This document shows positions 16,167 through 25,810 of a DNA stretch of 53,264 bases, one piece after another. The DNA comes from Clostridiaceae bacterium. GTDB taxonomy: Bacteria; Bacillota; Clostridia; Lachnospirales; Lachnospiraceae. The stretch is from the NCBI GenBank assembly GCA_910575795.1, contig CAJTGE010000036.1:1-53264 (forward strand), in the 5' to 3' direction. The stretch's first letter is position 1; every line of letters starts with the position of its first letter. The position numbers and the translations under genes were made by a program. Below the pieces are notes generated by a model that ran no database searches, was not told where the DNA came from, and worked only from the letters and a program-made list of their open reading frames with translations.

Positions 16167-17560
16167 AGGTTTTATTGATCGCATATGATAATGACAGCCA
16201 TATCTCGTTCTTTCCGGCGGGACTGGCTTACGTCGCATCAGCAGCCAGAAGCGCGGGCCATGATGTGACGATATACCAGCAGGATATTTACCATTATTCA
16301 GAAGAGCATCTCACGGAATATTTGTGTAAGAATAAATATGACGCGGTAGGTGTTGGCGGATGCGGCGGGTATTACCAGTACAGAAAGATAAAGTCGATTG
16401 CCGCGGCGGTTGATAAAGTCCCTGACAAGCCGTTCTTTTGGATGGGCGGCCACCTGCCGTCCCCGGAGCCGGAATATTTTCTGAGAAAATTCAAGGCGGA
16501 TCTCATCATGATAGGCGAAAGTGATGAAACAGTAAAAGAAGTGCTGCAGACGCTGGAGACGTCCGGGGACTTCAGCAGGGTACAGGGGATCGCCTGGCTT
16601 GACTCAGAGGGAAATTACAGAATCAATGAAAGAAGGCCGCTTATTCAGGATATAGACCAGATACCGTTTCCGGCATATGATTTATTTAATATGGAGCATT
16701 ACGTCCTGTATCCCCAGCCAAACAGCAGCCGGGGCGATCGCGGGGCCGAAATATTAAGCGGGAGAGGATGTCCGTTCCGGTGTAATTTTTGTTACCGCAT
16801 GGACAGCGGGTTCAGGCCCCGCCGCACAGAACACATTATTGAGGAAATTGAGTTTCTGAAGGAACGGTATGGAGTGACTTATATCTCCTTTATCGATGAG
16901 CTGCTGATGTCGTCCGTAAAACGCACCGTGGAATTTTGCGGGATGATGATAGAAAGAAAGGTGAATGTGAAATGGAACTGCAGCGGCAGGCTGAATTATG
17001 CGTCTAAGGATAAAGGAATGCTGGAGCTGATGAAACAGGCCGGGTGTGTTTTTATTAACTACGGGATCGAATCCATGGATAATGAGGCGCTCAAGCGGAT
17101 GAACAAAAACCTCACAACGGATATGATCGTCAGAGGAGTGGAGAACACATTGGACGCAGGGATAAGCCCCGGGCTGAATATAATTTTCGGGAATCTGGGA
17201 GAAACCAGGCAGTCCATCGAAAATGACGTGAAATTTTTACTGGAATATGACGATCACGCGCAGCTTCGGACGATCCGGCCAGTAACGCCGTATCCGGGAA
17301 CGGATCTGTATCACTATGCGGTTGAACGCGGCTTAATAAAGGATATTGAGGATTTTTACGAAAATAAACACGTGAATTCCGATTTGCTTACATGCAATTT
17401 TACAGATTTAACGGATGACGAATATTATGACGCCCTGTATTGGGCGAATAATGTGCTGCTTGAAAATTATCTGAAGAACACAAGGCAGGCAAACAAAACG
17501 TGCCTGGATAAACTGTATCTGGAAAAGGATGCAGATTTCAGGGGATTCCGGTATGTATAG
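16163..17560 (+). CDS. B12-binding radical SAM enzyme
   Basis: The 465-aa protein has an N-terminal cobalamin-binding-like domain (about 1-140, LLIAYDNDSH and FFWMGGHLPSPEPEYF). A radical SAM core follows, with the iron-sulfur cysteines 203, 207 and 210 in CPFRCNFC. In other glycan and lipid pathways such enzymes perform C-methylation or rearrangements at unactivated carbons. In this cluster a sugar or sugar-acid substrate is likely but not proven. The gene overlaps the upstream methyltransferase by 4 bases. Confidence 0.83.
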   Translation: MKVLLIAYDNDSHISFFPAGLAYVASAARSAGHDVTIYQQDIYHYSEEHLTEYLCKNKYDAVGVGGCGGYYQYRKIKSIAAAVDKVPDKPFFWMGGHLPSPEPEYFLRKFKADLIMIGESDETVKEVLQTLETSGDFSRVQGIAWLDSEGNYRINERRPLIQDIDQIPFPAYDLFNMEHYVLYPQPNSSRGDRGAEILSGRGCPFRCNFCYRMDSGFRPRRTEHIIEEIEFLKERYGVTYISFIDELLMSSVKRTVEFCGMMIERKVNVKWNCSGRLNYASKDKGMLELMKQAGCVFINYGIESMDNEALKRMNKNLTTDMIVRGVENTLDAGISPGLNIIFGNLGETRQSIENDVKFLLEYDDHAQLRTIRPVTPYPGTDLYHYAVERGLIKDIEDFYENKHVNSDLLTCNFTDLTDDEYYDALYWANNVLLENYLKNTRQANKTCLDKLYLEKDADFRGFRYV

Positions 17561-17627
17561 CGTACTGGCACAGCATTGCATAAATAACGGTGCATGTCAG
17601 ACAGAGGCTGATTAGCAGGACAGAAGT

Positions 17628-18398
17628 ATGGATTTGGGATTAAAAGGAAAGATTACCGTGGTCACCGGGTCCACGGGCGGAATTGGCTATGCGTCGGCAA
17701 AGCGCTTTTTAGAAGAAGGCGCCAGGGTTGTTCTGAACGGAAGGAACGGCGTGAAGCTGGGAAATATATGTAAGGAGCTGGCGGGAGAATATGGGGATAA
17801 AAGCATCGCCGGTTTTCAGGGGGATATGACAGAACAGGAGGATATCGCCCGGCTGGGGGCGTTTATCCGGGAAACGTTTGGGCATATCGACTGCCTGGTT
17901 GTGAATGTGGGAAGCGGAAAGCCGGTCAGATCCAATCCGCTGGATATCGAAGAATGGCTGGAGATATTTAAGATCAATCTGTTCAGCGCGGTGCAGCTCA
18001 TGGACGCATTGGACGGACTGTGGGAGCAGAGCGGCAGCGTCGTCATGGTATCTTCCATAGCGGGCCGGGATGTACTGAGCGCGCCGCCCGCGTATGCCGC
18101 CGCTAAGGACGGGATACGGGTGTTTGCAAAATATCTGGCGGATCGGTATGCGCCGAGGGGAATACGCGTGAATACGGTATCCCCGGGCAACGTATTGTTT
18201 AAGGGAGGAAGATGGGAGGAGCTTCTTGGCAAGGATGAGCGGGGCGTAAAGGCTTATATCAGTGAAAAAGTTCCGATGAGGCGGTTTGCCGGCCCGGAAG
18301 AGATTGCGGATGCCATTGCCTTTTTGTCGTCAGAAAGGGCCTCGTTTATCACAGGAAGCAATCTGACCATAGACGGCGGACAGAAAAGAGGCATATAG
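17628..18398 (+). CDS. Short-chain dehydrogenase/reductase
   Basis: The 256-aa protein has the NAD(P)-binding motif TGSTGGIG at residues 13-20, a variant NVGSG in place of NNAG, the catalytic serine in VSSIAG, and YAAAK. The C-terminal signature SFITGSNLTIDGGQ is typical of the family. It would oxidise or reduce a hydroxyl/keto group on a sugar or sugar acid. PtmA-type SDRs occur in flagellin-glycan clusters of other bacteria, so the setting fits. Confidence 0.82.
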   Translation: MDLGLKGKITVVTGSTGGIGYASAKRFLEEGARVVLNGRNGVKLGNICKELAGEYGDKSIAGFQGDMTEQEDIARLGAFIRETFGHIDCLVVNVGSGKPVRSNPLDIEEWLEIFKINLFSAVQLMDALDGLWEQSGSVVMVSSIAGRDVLSAPPAYAAAKDGIRVFAKYLADRYAPRGIRVNTVSPGNVLFKGGRWEELLGKDERGVKAYISEKVPMRRFAGPEEIADAIAFLSSERASFITGSNLTIDGGQKRGI

Positions 18399-18420
18399 AA
18401 AGGCAGGAGCGCGGATTGAT

Positions 18421-19266
18421 ATGTTACAGATGGATATAAAAAACAGTTTTGATTTAAAGCGAAAGGTATTCGTTATAACAGGCGGGGCCGGTTTGCTGGG
18501 GCAGAAACATGCGGAGGCTGTCACAGAGGGGAACGGGATCCCGGTTCTTCTCGATATATCGCGGGAAGGATTGGATGACGCTGTTTCTCATATGAAAATG
18601 AAGTACGGAGCGGAAACGGAGATCTCTGGATTTGCAGCGGACATCACCAGCCGGGAGGACATAGGCTGCGCCAGGGATTCCATCATAAAGAAATATGGCC
18701 ATATCGACGGCCTTATTAATAATGCGGCGAATAATCCCAAGGTCGAAGGCGGGGCGGCAAATATGAAGGCCATTCAGTTTGAAAATTTCCCGCTGGAAAT
18801 GTGGATGGAGGATATCGCAGTCGGCCTGACAGGGGCTTTTCTGTGCGCGCAGGTATTTGGCCAGGCGATGGCAGAGCAGGGATCGGGCGTGATACTGAAT
18901 CTGTCTTCCGACCTGGGAGTCATCGCCCCGGATCAGAGAATTTACCGTAAAAAGGGGCTGCCGGATGAGGAGCAGCCAGTTAAGCCGGTTACGTATTCGG
19001 TCATAAAACATGGGCTGATAGGGCTGACAAAGTATCTGGCGACGTACTACGCGGAAAAGGGGATCCGTGCGAATGCGCTGTGTCCGGGCGGCGTGTATAA
19101 CGGACAGAATGAGGAATTTCTTGATAAGCTGACCCCCCTGATTCCAATGGGGCGGATGGCCAGTGCGGATGAGTATAAAGGAACGGTTCTGTACCTGATA
19201 TCAGACGCCAGTTCCTATATGACAGGAAGCACAGTGATTGCGGACGGCGGACGGACCTGCTGGTAG
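18421..19266 (+). CDS. Short-chain dehydrogenase/reductase (PtmA-like context)
   Basis: The 281-aa protein has TGGAGLLGQKH near residue 20, INNAANNP near 98, NLSSDLG with the catalytic serine, and YSVIK as the active-site Tyr-Lys. SYMTGSTVIADGGRT closes it. The NNAANNP and SDLG variants resemble oxidoreductases found with nonulosonic-acid genes, including PtmA of Campylobacter, by recall. It is the last gene of the single-copy metabolic set. Confidence 0.8.
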   Translation: MLQMDIKNSFDLKRKVFVITGGAGLLGQKHAEAVTEGNGIPVLLDISREGLDDAVSHMKMKYGAETEISGFAADITSREDIGCARDSIIKKYGHIDGLINNAANNPKVEGGAANMKAIQFENFPLEMWMEDIAVGLTGAFLCAQVFGQAMAEQGSGVILNLSSDLGVIAPDQRIYRKKGLPDEEQPVKPVTYSVIKHGLIGLTKYLATYYAEKGIRANALCPGGVYNGQNEEFLDKLTPLIPMGRMASADEYKGTVLYLISDASSYMTGSTVIADGGRTCW

Positions 19267-19336
19267 ATTTCCACAGGCAATACTTGAAATGAATGATGAA
19301 ACCGGTTAGAATATGGATATGGACGGAGGCAGGGTG

Positions 19337-21051
19337 ATGAAAGAGCTAAAACAATCAGGGCCATATACAGTGGGAATCGGTTATCAGGATTTCGGAAAAA
19401 TCAGGCGGGAACATATTTTTTATGTGGATAAAACAGGATTTATCCAGGAATGGTGGGAAAGAAAGGATGAGGTGACGCTGATCACCCGCCCCCGGCGCTT
19501 TGGAAAGACGCTGAATATGAGCATGCTGGAAACATTCTTTTCGATCCAATATGCGGGGCGAAAAGAGTTGTTTGAAGGACTTGCGATATGGAAAGATGAA
19601 GCATACAGGAAGCTTCAGGGGACATACCCGGTCATCAGTTTATCGTTTGCGAATGTGAAAGAAAGAAGCTGCAGCGCGGCAGTCCGCAGGATCAATCAGA
19701 TTTTGACAAATCTGTATTCTGCGAACCGGTTTCTTTTGCACGACGGAGATCTGGATGATAAGGAGCGGCGTTTTTTTGATTCGGTGGATGTGGATATGGA
19801 TGAGACTGCCGCAACCATGGCCATCCACCAATTATCGGGTTATCTGTCCCGTTATTATGGGAAAAAGGTCATTATTCTGCTGGATGAATATGATACACCG
19901 ATGCAGGAAGCTTTTGTGAACGGCTTCTGGGATGAACTGGCTTCCTTTATGAGAAGTTTGTTAAATGCGGCATTTAAGACCAATCCTTATCTGGAGCGGG
20001 CCATAATGACAGGGATTACCCGGGTGAGCAGGGAATCGATATTTTCTGATTTGAATCATTTAAGAGTGATTACCACAACATCGGAAGCATATGCGAACTG
20101 CTTTGGATTTACGGAAAAAGAGGTATGTGACGCCCTGGACGAGTACGGATGGCCGGCAAAGAAACAGGAAGTAAAGCTGTGGTATGACGGCTTCACGTTT
20201 GGGAAACGGACAGATATGTATAATCCATGGTCTGTTATTAACTATTTAAGTACAGGAAGGCCGGGGGCCTATTGGGCGAATTCCAGTTCAAACAGCTTGG
20301 CAGGAAAGCTGATCCGTGAAGGAAATATAGATATCAAACAGGCGATGGAACGGCTTCTCTCCGGAAAAACGCTGGTGACAGAGATTGACGAGGAGATTGT
20401 CTACAGCGAGCTGAAGGGAAAACGGAATGCAGTGTGGAGCTTGCTGTTAGCCGGAGGATATTTAAAAGTCATGAACGTAGAATTTTCCGAACAGTCGGGA
20501 CGCGCGTATTATGAATTGGCATTGACGAATAAAGAAGTGAGGATCCTGTTTGAGGCGATGATCCGTGACTGGTTTTCCGGGGTTGAAGAAGCATACAATG
20601 GCTTTATTGAGGCCCTGCTTTTGGATGATATTGATGCGATGAATGATATATGAACCGGGTTGCCATGGCGGCGTTCAGCTATTTTGATACCGGAAAGGCC
20701 CCATCCCGGGAGGAGCCGGAACGTTTTTATCACGGCTTTGTATTGGGACTCATGACAGAACTGTCTGGCCGCTATATTCTGACATCGAACAGGGAAAGCG
20801 GTTTTGGGCGGTATGATGTGATGCTGGAACCGTTAAACAGGGATACGGATGCAGGGATAATCATGGAATTTAAGGTATTCCGGCCGGGAAAGGAAAACAG
20901 CCTTAAAGATACTGTGGAGGCGGCCCTTGATCAGATAGAAAAAAAGCGATACAAGACGGCGCTTTTATCGAAAGGAATTGCGCAGGAACGAATCAGGGCG
21001 TACGGATTTGCTTTTTGCGGGAAGAAGATATTGATTGGGAGGGGAAAGTAA
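19337..21051 (+). pseudogene. Frameshifted AAA-ATPase / PD-(D/E)XK nuclease-like protein
   Basis: The first part (to 20653) is the AAA-ATPase-like family: VDKTGFIQEWW, the P-loop TRPRRFGKTLNM and LLDEYDTPMQ. It stops after DAMNDI. A second frame starts at 20650 and continues with MNRVAMAAFSYFDTGK, then GRYDVMLEP and IIMEFKVF, the nuclease motif. In the family the two parts are one protein, so about one base has been lost near 20645-20652. ATG 19337 has GGAGG 7 bases upstream. The role of these widespread proteins is unknown. Translational coupling of two halves is an alternative to inactivation. Confidence 0.8.
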
Positions 21052-21116
21052 AGGTAACTGTTCAAATACGCTTTGGGGAGATGTAAGAAACCTGGGAAGC
21101 GTTCTGGAATAAAAAA

Positions 21117-21271
21117 GGAATTCAAAAATGTATACGTTTTTGAATTCCTTTTTCTTTTCTAAAACATGTCTATTTTATACTATTGTCGGCTGAAAATCAA
21201 GAAAAATAAGCGTATCTTTTGTGAATTCTGACGGAATCCAATCCGGAAATCCCCTATAAAGAATCGTATAC
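21117..21271 (+). promoter_or_regulatory. Leader of glycosylation cluster 2: palindrome, promoter-like region and conserved 90-bp stretch
   Basis: The palindrome centred on GTATAC (21117-21148) with a following T-rich run, the TATACT region, and the 90-bp stretch 21182-21271 ending in GTATAC all match 340-494 with scattered changes. This copy has no inverted extra arm and no 74-bp repeats. Conservation in two places supports a control region for the block, acting as terminator, promoter and 5' leader. The 66 bp preceding it show nothing else. Confidence 0.6.
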
Positions 21272-21352
21272 ATAACTGGACCACGTATGCCTGTTTTCAA
21301 ATACAGGTATTGTGAAACAATTGCCGGTTATGCAGCCTGTCGAGAAGGAATC

Positions 21353-22012
21353 ATGGGGGTGCGACATATGGGAGAGGTTTATGCATACTGCCGGATCGTT
21401 CCGGGCGGCGCGGACAGGGGGGAAGAGGCGGCTGTCATGCGCGAAATGCAGGTGGCGGAGGATCATATTTTTGCGGATGTGGAGACGGAAGAGGCCGCGG
21501 GGCAGCCGAACTACACAAGGCTTCTGGACCGGCTGAAGCCGGGAGATCTGCTGTATATCCGGAACTTAAGCGCGCTTGGGGACACGTACCCGGCGATCCG
21601 GAGAGAGTGGGGGCTGCTGACCAGGGAAAAAGGGATCGATATTTCCATCCTGGAGACGCCCCTGATTGACACCAGGCGCGGAAAGCTGCAGTACGGGAGC
21701 CTGATCGCGGATATCGTGCTGGATCTGCTGGACTATGTGTCAGAGGCAGAGAAAAGCGCGCGCAGGCGCAGACAGCGTGAGGGGATCGAGCGGGCGAAAC
21801 GGGAGGGGACGAGGTTTGGCCGCAGCCCCCTGCCGACGCCGGACAATTTTTATCCTGTGTACAGGCGGTGGGCTTCCAGGGAGATCAGTGTGGAGGAGGC
21901 GGCAAAGCTGTGCGGTTTTTCGCGCGGGACCTTTTACCGCCGGGCGAGGCAGGCAGAGCGGGAGTATCGTAACCGTTCAGAGAAGATGACAGAGAGGGAA
22001 GCAGAATGGTAA
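21353..22012 (+). CDS. Serine-recombinase-like protein lacking catalytic residues, second copy
   Basis: The 219-aa protein is the counterpart of 598-1257 and has the same length. It shares RIVPGG in place of R-V-S-T and LSALGD in place of LxRLGR, so all three catalytic positions are missing in both. The arginine-rich helix and the helix-turn-helix ISVEEAAKLCGFSRGTFYRR are retained almost unchanged. Two independent copies keeping the fold but not the active site argue for a DNA-binding function under selection. It overlaps the next gene by 7 bases. AGAAGGA precedes ATG 21353; ATG 21368 is an alternative. Confidence 0.8.
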   Translation: MGVRHMGEVYAYCRIVPGGADRGEEAAVMREMQVAEDHIFADVETEEAAGQPNYTRLLDRLKPGDLLYIRNLSALGDTYPAIRREWGLLTREKGIDISILETPLIDTRRGKLQYGSLIADIVLDLLDYVSEAEKSARRRRQREGIERAKREGTRFGRSPLPTPDNFYPVYRRWASREISVEEAAKLCGFSRGTFYRRARQAEREYRNRSEKMTEREAEW

Positions 22013-23325
22013 AATTTGTTGTGTGGGGAGCCGGAGACCGCGGGCATATCGCAGCGGAAATTTTCGGATCCGACAGGATTGTGGCATTCATTGATTCAGA
22101 CCCCCAAAAGGCCGGAAAGACCTTTTATGACAGACCGGTTATTGACTTTGCATATTATAAAACGCATTATTCAGACTATGCAATCCTGGTTTCATTATCG
22201 ATGGGGCAATCCATTGTTGAAATGTTAGATAAGGAAGATATATTCTTTTTTGAGTACAATGAATGTCCGCCGGAGCTGATCGGATATGGATGGAAGCGCG
22301 CCAGGAAGTACCTGGACAGCTTAAAGACAGAGGAGACAAAGGCAGCCGTCTACGGGCATACACTATACAGTGTGTTGATGTATGAATATTTACATCATTC
22401 CGGGCATGAATGTGTCGGCCTGATCTTCAGCCGCGCTCTGTCCGAAAAGCGCAAGGAATCGTTTGGCAGAATGTTTCCGTTTATTACAGTGAAAAAACTG
22501 GACGAGATTGATGCGGATACAACCATCTTGGAGACGATCCGCGAGGATGAGTGTGACAGCCGGATCCATGGGTGGAAAACAAAAGATATATATGACTGGA
22601 AACGGTTTATACCTGAGTACAAAAATCCGGGGATTGCAGAAATGAAGGACAGGTATAAGGGGAAGAGATGCTTTATTGTGGCCACAGGCCCGAGCCTGAC
22701 GGTAGATGATCTGGAAAAACTGAAACAGCACCGTGAATTTTGTATCGGCGTTAATACCATTTTTAAGGGGTTTGACAAGACCGGATGGAGGCCGGATCAA
22801 TATGTGGTGGTAGATGTGGATGTTATGAACCATCTCGGATCAGAAATCCGGAAAATGGACGTGAAGGAGAAGTTCATAGCCGATGCAAGCATCGATTTTG
22901 ATTATGACAGCCTGACAGAGGAATTCTATATCTATCACTCAATATTTACAAAGAGCGCATGGGAACGGGGATTGATATCCGATGATTTTTCAGAGTATGC
23001 GTATAACAGCGGTTCAGTAACGGCTGTCAGCCTGCAGTTAGCGATGTATGAAGGATTTGATGAGATTTATTTATTGGGATGTGACTGCTCCTATGCGAAA
23101 ACGGGATTCAGACATTTTAATGAACCAAAAGAAGAAGAGGCGAATGTTTACGGGACAACCTTTGATTTGACGAGATATGTGACGGCGTCAGAGGCGGTTG
23201 TAAATTCCTATCAAAAGATAAAAGAGTATGCGGAGCAAAAGGGAATCAAAATTTACAATGCAACCAGGGGCGGGTATCTGGAGGTCTTTGAACGGGTAAA
23301 TCTGGATGACCTGCTGCAGGATTAG
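22006..23325 (+). CDS. DUF115/Maf-type glycosyltransferase, second copy of 1251-2570
   Basis: The 439-aa protein matches 1251-2570 in length and nearly all motifs (VWGAGDRGH, RCFIVATGPSL, NSGSVTAVS, YLLGCDCSYAKTG). Changes are scattered single residues, plus a few local clusters near residue 145 and near 395. It presumably uses the product of the adjacent kdsA-like and cytidylyltransferase genes. Coupled translation with the upstream recombinase-like gene is kept. Confidence 0.85.
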   Translation: MVKFVVWGAGDRGHIAAEIFGSDRIVAFIDSDPQKAGKTFYDRPVIDFAYYKTHYSDYAILVSLSMGQSIVEMLDKEDIFFFEYNECPPELIGYGWKRARKYLDSLKTEETKAAVYGHTLYSVLMYEYLHHSGHECVGLIFSRALSEKRKESFGRMFPFITVKKLDEIDADTTILETIREDECDSRIHGWKTKDIYDWKRFIPEYKNPGIAEMKDRYKGKRCFIVATGPSLTVDDLEKLKQHREFCIGVNTIFKGFDKTGWRPDQYVVVDVDVMNHLGSEIRKMDVKEKFIADASIDFDYDSLTEEFYIYHSIFTKSAWERGLISDDFSEYAYNSGSVTAVSLQLAMYEGFDEIYLLGCDCSYAKTGFRHFNEPKEEEANVYGTTFDLTRYVTASEAVVNSYQKIKEYAEQKGIKIYNATRGGYLEVFERVNLDDLLQD

Positions 23326-23354
23326 GAATCATAACAGTGAAAGGGACGAAACGG

Positions 23355-24179
23355 ATGATGGATCAGTTCGTAAAAGAGGATCGTTTTTTTCTGATAGCGG
23401 GGCCGTGCGCGCTGGAATCTGAAAAAAACGTCATGTATCTCGCAGAGGAGATATCAAACATATGCCGGAAACTGCAGATTGAGTATTGTTTTAAAGTGTC
23501 ATGGGATAAAGCGAACCGGACTTCGGCGGCGAAATACAGGGGCCCAGGAATAACGGAAGGAGTCCGGATTTTAAAAAAGGCCAGACAGGAGCTGGGGGTC
23601 CGGGTTGCAACCGATATCCATGAGCCATGGCAGGCTGAAATCATTGCGGAGGCTGCTGATGTGATACAAATCCCGGCGTTTTTGTGCAGGCAGACCGATT
23701 TAATAAAGGCAGCGGCAGAGACAGGGAAAATCATAAATATAAAGAAGGCGCAGTTCTTAAGCCCGGAGGAAATGGGGAATGTCATCCATAAGTTTGAGGA
23801 CTGTGGAAACAGAAACCTTATGTTATGCGAGAGAGGGAGCAGCTTTGGATACAATCATCTGGTTGTAGATATGACGGGGCTGGTCCGCATGAAACGTTTC
23901 GGCTATCCGGTTGTGTTTGACGCGACGCACAGTGTGCAGATATCCGGCGGGGGCGCAGATCATGGCAACAGCGGAAAGAGGGAGTATGTGCCGTATCTTG
24001 CCAGGGCCGCGATGGCAACCGGGGCGGCAGATGGGATATTTATGGAAGTCCACGATGACCCGGACAGGGCGAAGTGCGACGGAAGCTGTATGCTGCATTT
24101 AAACATGCTGGAAGGAATGTTAAAACAACTGATCGATCTCAGAGAAATTCAAAATAAGTATGGTTATGGAGTCAGATAG
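23355..24179 (+). CDS. kdsA: KdsA-like 3-deoxy-8-phosphooctulonate synthase, second copy
   Basis: The 274-aa protein has the same motifs as 2629-3453, including AGPCALES with the metal-ligand cysteine, KVSWDKANRTS, FLCRQTDL, DATHSVQ and MEVHDDP. Conservation of all metal ligands in both copies suggests both are active. ATG 23355 lies after GAAAGGGAC. The gene sits only about 30 bases after the transferase, without the short repeat found in copy 1. Confidence 0.87.
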   Translation: MMDQFVKEDRFFLIAGPCALESEKNVMYLAEEISNICRKLQIEYCFKVSWDKANRTSAAKYRGPGITEGVRILKKARQELGVRVATDIHEPWQAEIIAEAADVIQIPAFLCRQTDLIKAAAETGKIINIKKAQFLSPEEMGNVIHKFEDCGNRNLMLCERGSSFGYNHLVVDMTGLVRMKRFGYPVVFDATHSVQISGGGADHGNSGKREYVPYLARAAMATGAADGIFMEVHDDPDRAKCDGSCMLHLNMLEGMLKQLIDLREIQNKYGYGVR

Positions 24180-25145
24180 ATGATAATTTTGGAGGCCGTA
24201 ATACACGAGACCGTCTGGGGCGGGAACCGGTTAAACACATTTGCAGAGAGGGACCATGCCGGAACAGACGCTGTAAAAACAGGACATCTTTACTTGCTGA
24301 ACGGGCATAAGGGGCTTTCAAACAGAGTGCTGAACGGAGCTCATGCCGGCGCTACACTGGAACAGATATTTCCAATCGAGAAACGAAACTGGGGGATGGA
24401 GGAGTACGGGCAATTCCCGCTTACGATTGCGCTGGTTGACGCCAGGGAGAACTTAAGCATACAGGTACACCCGGACGCACCGACGGCAGAGAGACTGGAA
24501 CATGAAACGAGAGGGAAAACCGAGTCCTATATTTTTCTGGAAGAGCCCGCAGACGGGTGGATCTACGCGGGATGTACGTGCGGTTCCGGAGAAGAGCTTG
24601 AGACGGCGGTGGACAGCGGAAGAATGGAGCGTGCCGCTGCGCGTCTGCCTGTGAGGAAGGGCGATTATGTCTGTGTAGAGGCGGGAACGCTGCATGCGCT
24701 GACAGCAGGCAGCCTTGCATATGAAATCGAGTACGGGAGTGATTTTACATACCGGTTTTATGATTACAACAGGGTGGATGAGCTGGGAAAAACACGGGAA
24801 TTACATATTCCGAAAGCCCTTGAGAGTATACATCTTGACAGGGCTCCTGTAACGCTTCCCTGCAAGCCCGGGGAATGGATACAGGAAGAGAACTATGAAA
24901 TCTGCAGGATGCAGGACCGGTGTTTCTATAAAAACAGCGGAGAGCAGATCGAATGCATTTCCATATTGAAAGGCTTTGGGGAATGCGATGGCATACCGGT
25001 TCATCCGGGGATGGCGGTGATCCTGCTTCCGGGCGAGATGATGACAGATGCCACATTGACCGATATGGTCGCGGCAAGATTGAGGAAGGGACGGACAGAC
25101 AGGGGCGTTTGCAGAATGGATGACCGGATTAATAAGAGAACATGA
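24180..25145 (+). CDS. manA: Class I mannose-6-phosphate isomerase-like protein, second copy
   Basis: The 321-aa protein keeps the zinc ligands of the family (IQVHPDA, GKTES, EAGTLHAL) and the EYGSDFTYRFYDYNR signature. Compared with 3454-4350 it has an 8-residue insertion near residue 21 and a C-terminal extension of 17 residues after AARLRK that runs into the next gene's start. In copy 1 similar DNA follows the stop codon, so a small change opened or closed the frame. Confidence 0.84.
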   Translation: MIILEAVIHETVWGGNRLNTFAERDHAGTDAVKTGHLYLLNGHKGLSNRVLNGAHAGATLEQIFPIEKRNWGMEEYGQFPLTIALVDARENLSIQVHPDAPTAERLEHETRGKTESYIFLEEPADGWIYAGCTCGSGEELETAVDSGRMERAAARLPVRKGDYVCVEAGTLHALTAGSLAYEIEYGSDFTYRFYDYNRVDELGKTRELHIPKALESIHLDRAPVTLPCKPGEWIQEENYEICRMQDRCFYKNSGEQIECISILKGFGECDGIPVHPGMAVILLPGEMMTDATLTDMVAARLRKGRTDRGVCRMDDRINKRT

Positions 25146-25810
25146 TGAAAATTAATTTATGCCCGTCCATGATGTGCGCCGGTTATGGAAATCTGGACAG
25201 AGAGGTTGAATTACTGGAAAAAGCGGGTTCGGACATCCTGCATATGGATGTGATGGACGGAAACTATGTCCCGTATTTTGGGATGGGGATGCAGGATATC
25301 CGGCATATATGCAGGATCACCAGGCTGAAGACAGAAGTCCATCTGATGATAGAAAATCCCATGCGGTATATTGAACTGTTTGCTGACTGCGGCGTTGATA
25401 TCATCTACATCCACCCGGAATCCGAATACCATGCGATTACGACGCTGCAGAAAATCGGCGAACTGGGATTAGAGGCAGGGATCGTGATCAATCCCGGTAC
25501 ATCCGTGGGATACATCCGGGAGCTGTTAAATGTGGTAGACCGGGTTCTGGTGATGGGAGTGAATCCGGGGCAGGCGGGACAGCTCTATCTCCCGTATGCA
25601 GAAAACAAGATCGAACAGCTTTTAAAACTAAAGGATGTATACCGGTTTTCCATCGGAATGGACGGGGCATGCAACCTGGAGCGGATCTGCCGCCTGAGCA
25701 AAAAAGGAGTGGAGAGCTTTGTCCTGGGGACGGCAGCGCTGTTTTACGGCGACATGGACTATATGGAACATATGAAGAGGATTAAGAAGGCATTGGAGGA
25801 GACAGGATGA
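25142..25810 (+). CDS. Ribulose-phosphate 3-epimerase family protein, second copy
   Basis: The 222-aa protein is nearly identical to 4428-5096 and keeps its metal ligands and the GVNPGQAGQ loop. ATG 25142 overlaps the isomerase stop; ATG 25145 is also possible. It ends with an ATGA overlap into the cytidylyltransferase. The role in the pathway is the same open question as for copy 1. Confidence 0.82.
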   Translation: MMKINLCPSMMCAGYGNLDREVELLEKAGSDILHMDVMDGNYVPYFGMGMQDIRHICRITRLKTEVHLMIENPMRYIELFADCGVDIIYIHPESEYHAITTLQKIGELGLEAGIVINPGTSVGYIRELLNVVDRVLVMGVNPGQAGQLYLPYAENKIEQLLKLKDVYRFSIGMDGACNLERICRLSKKGVESFVLGTAALFYGDMDYMEHMKRIKKALEETG

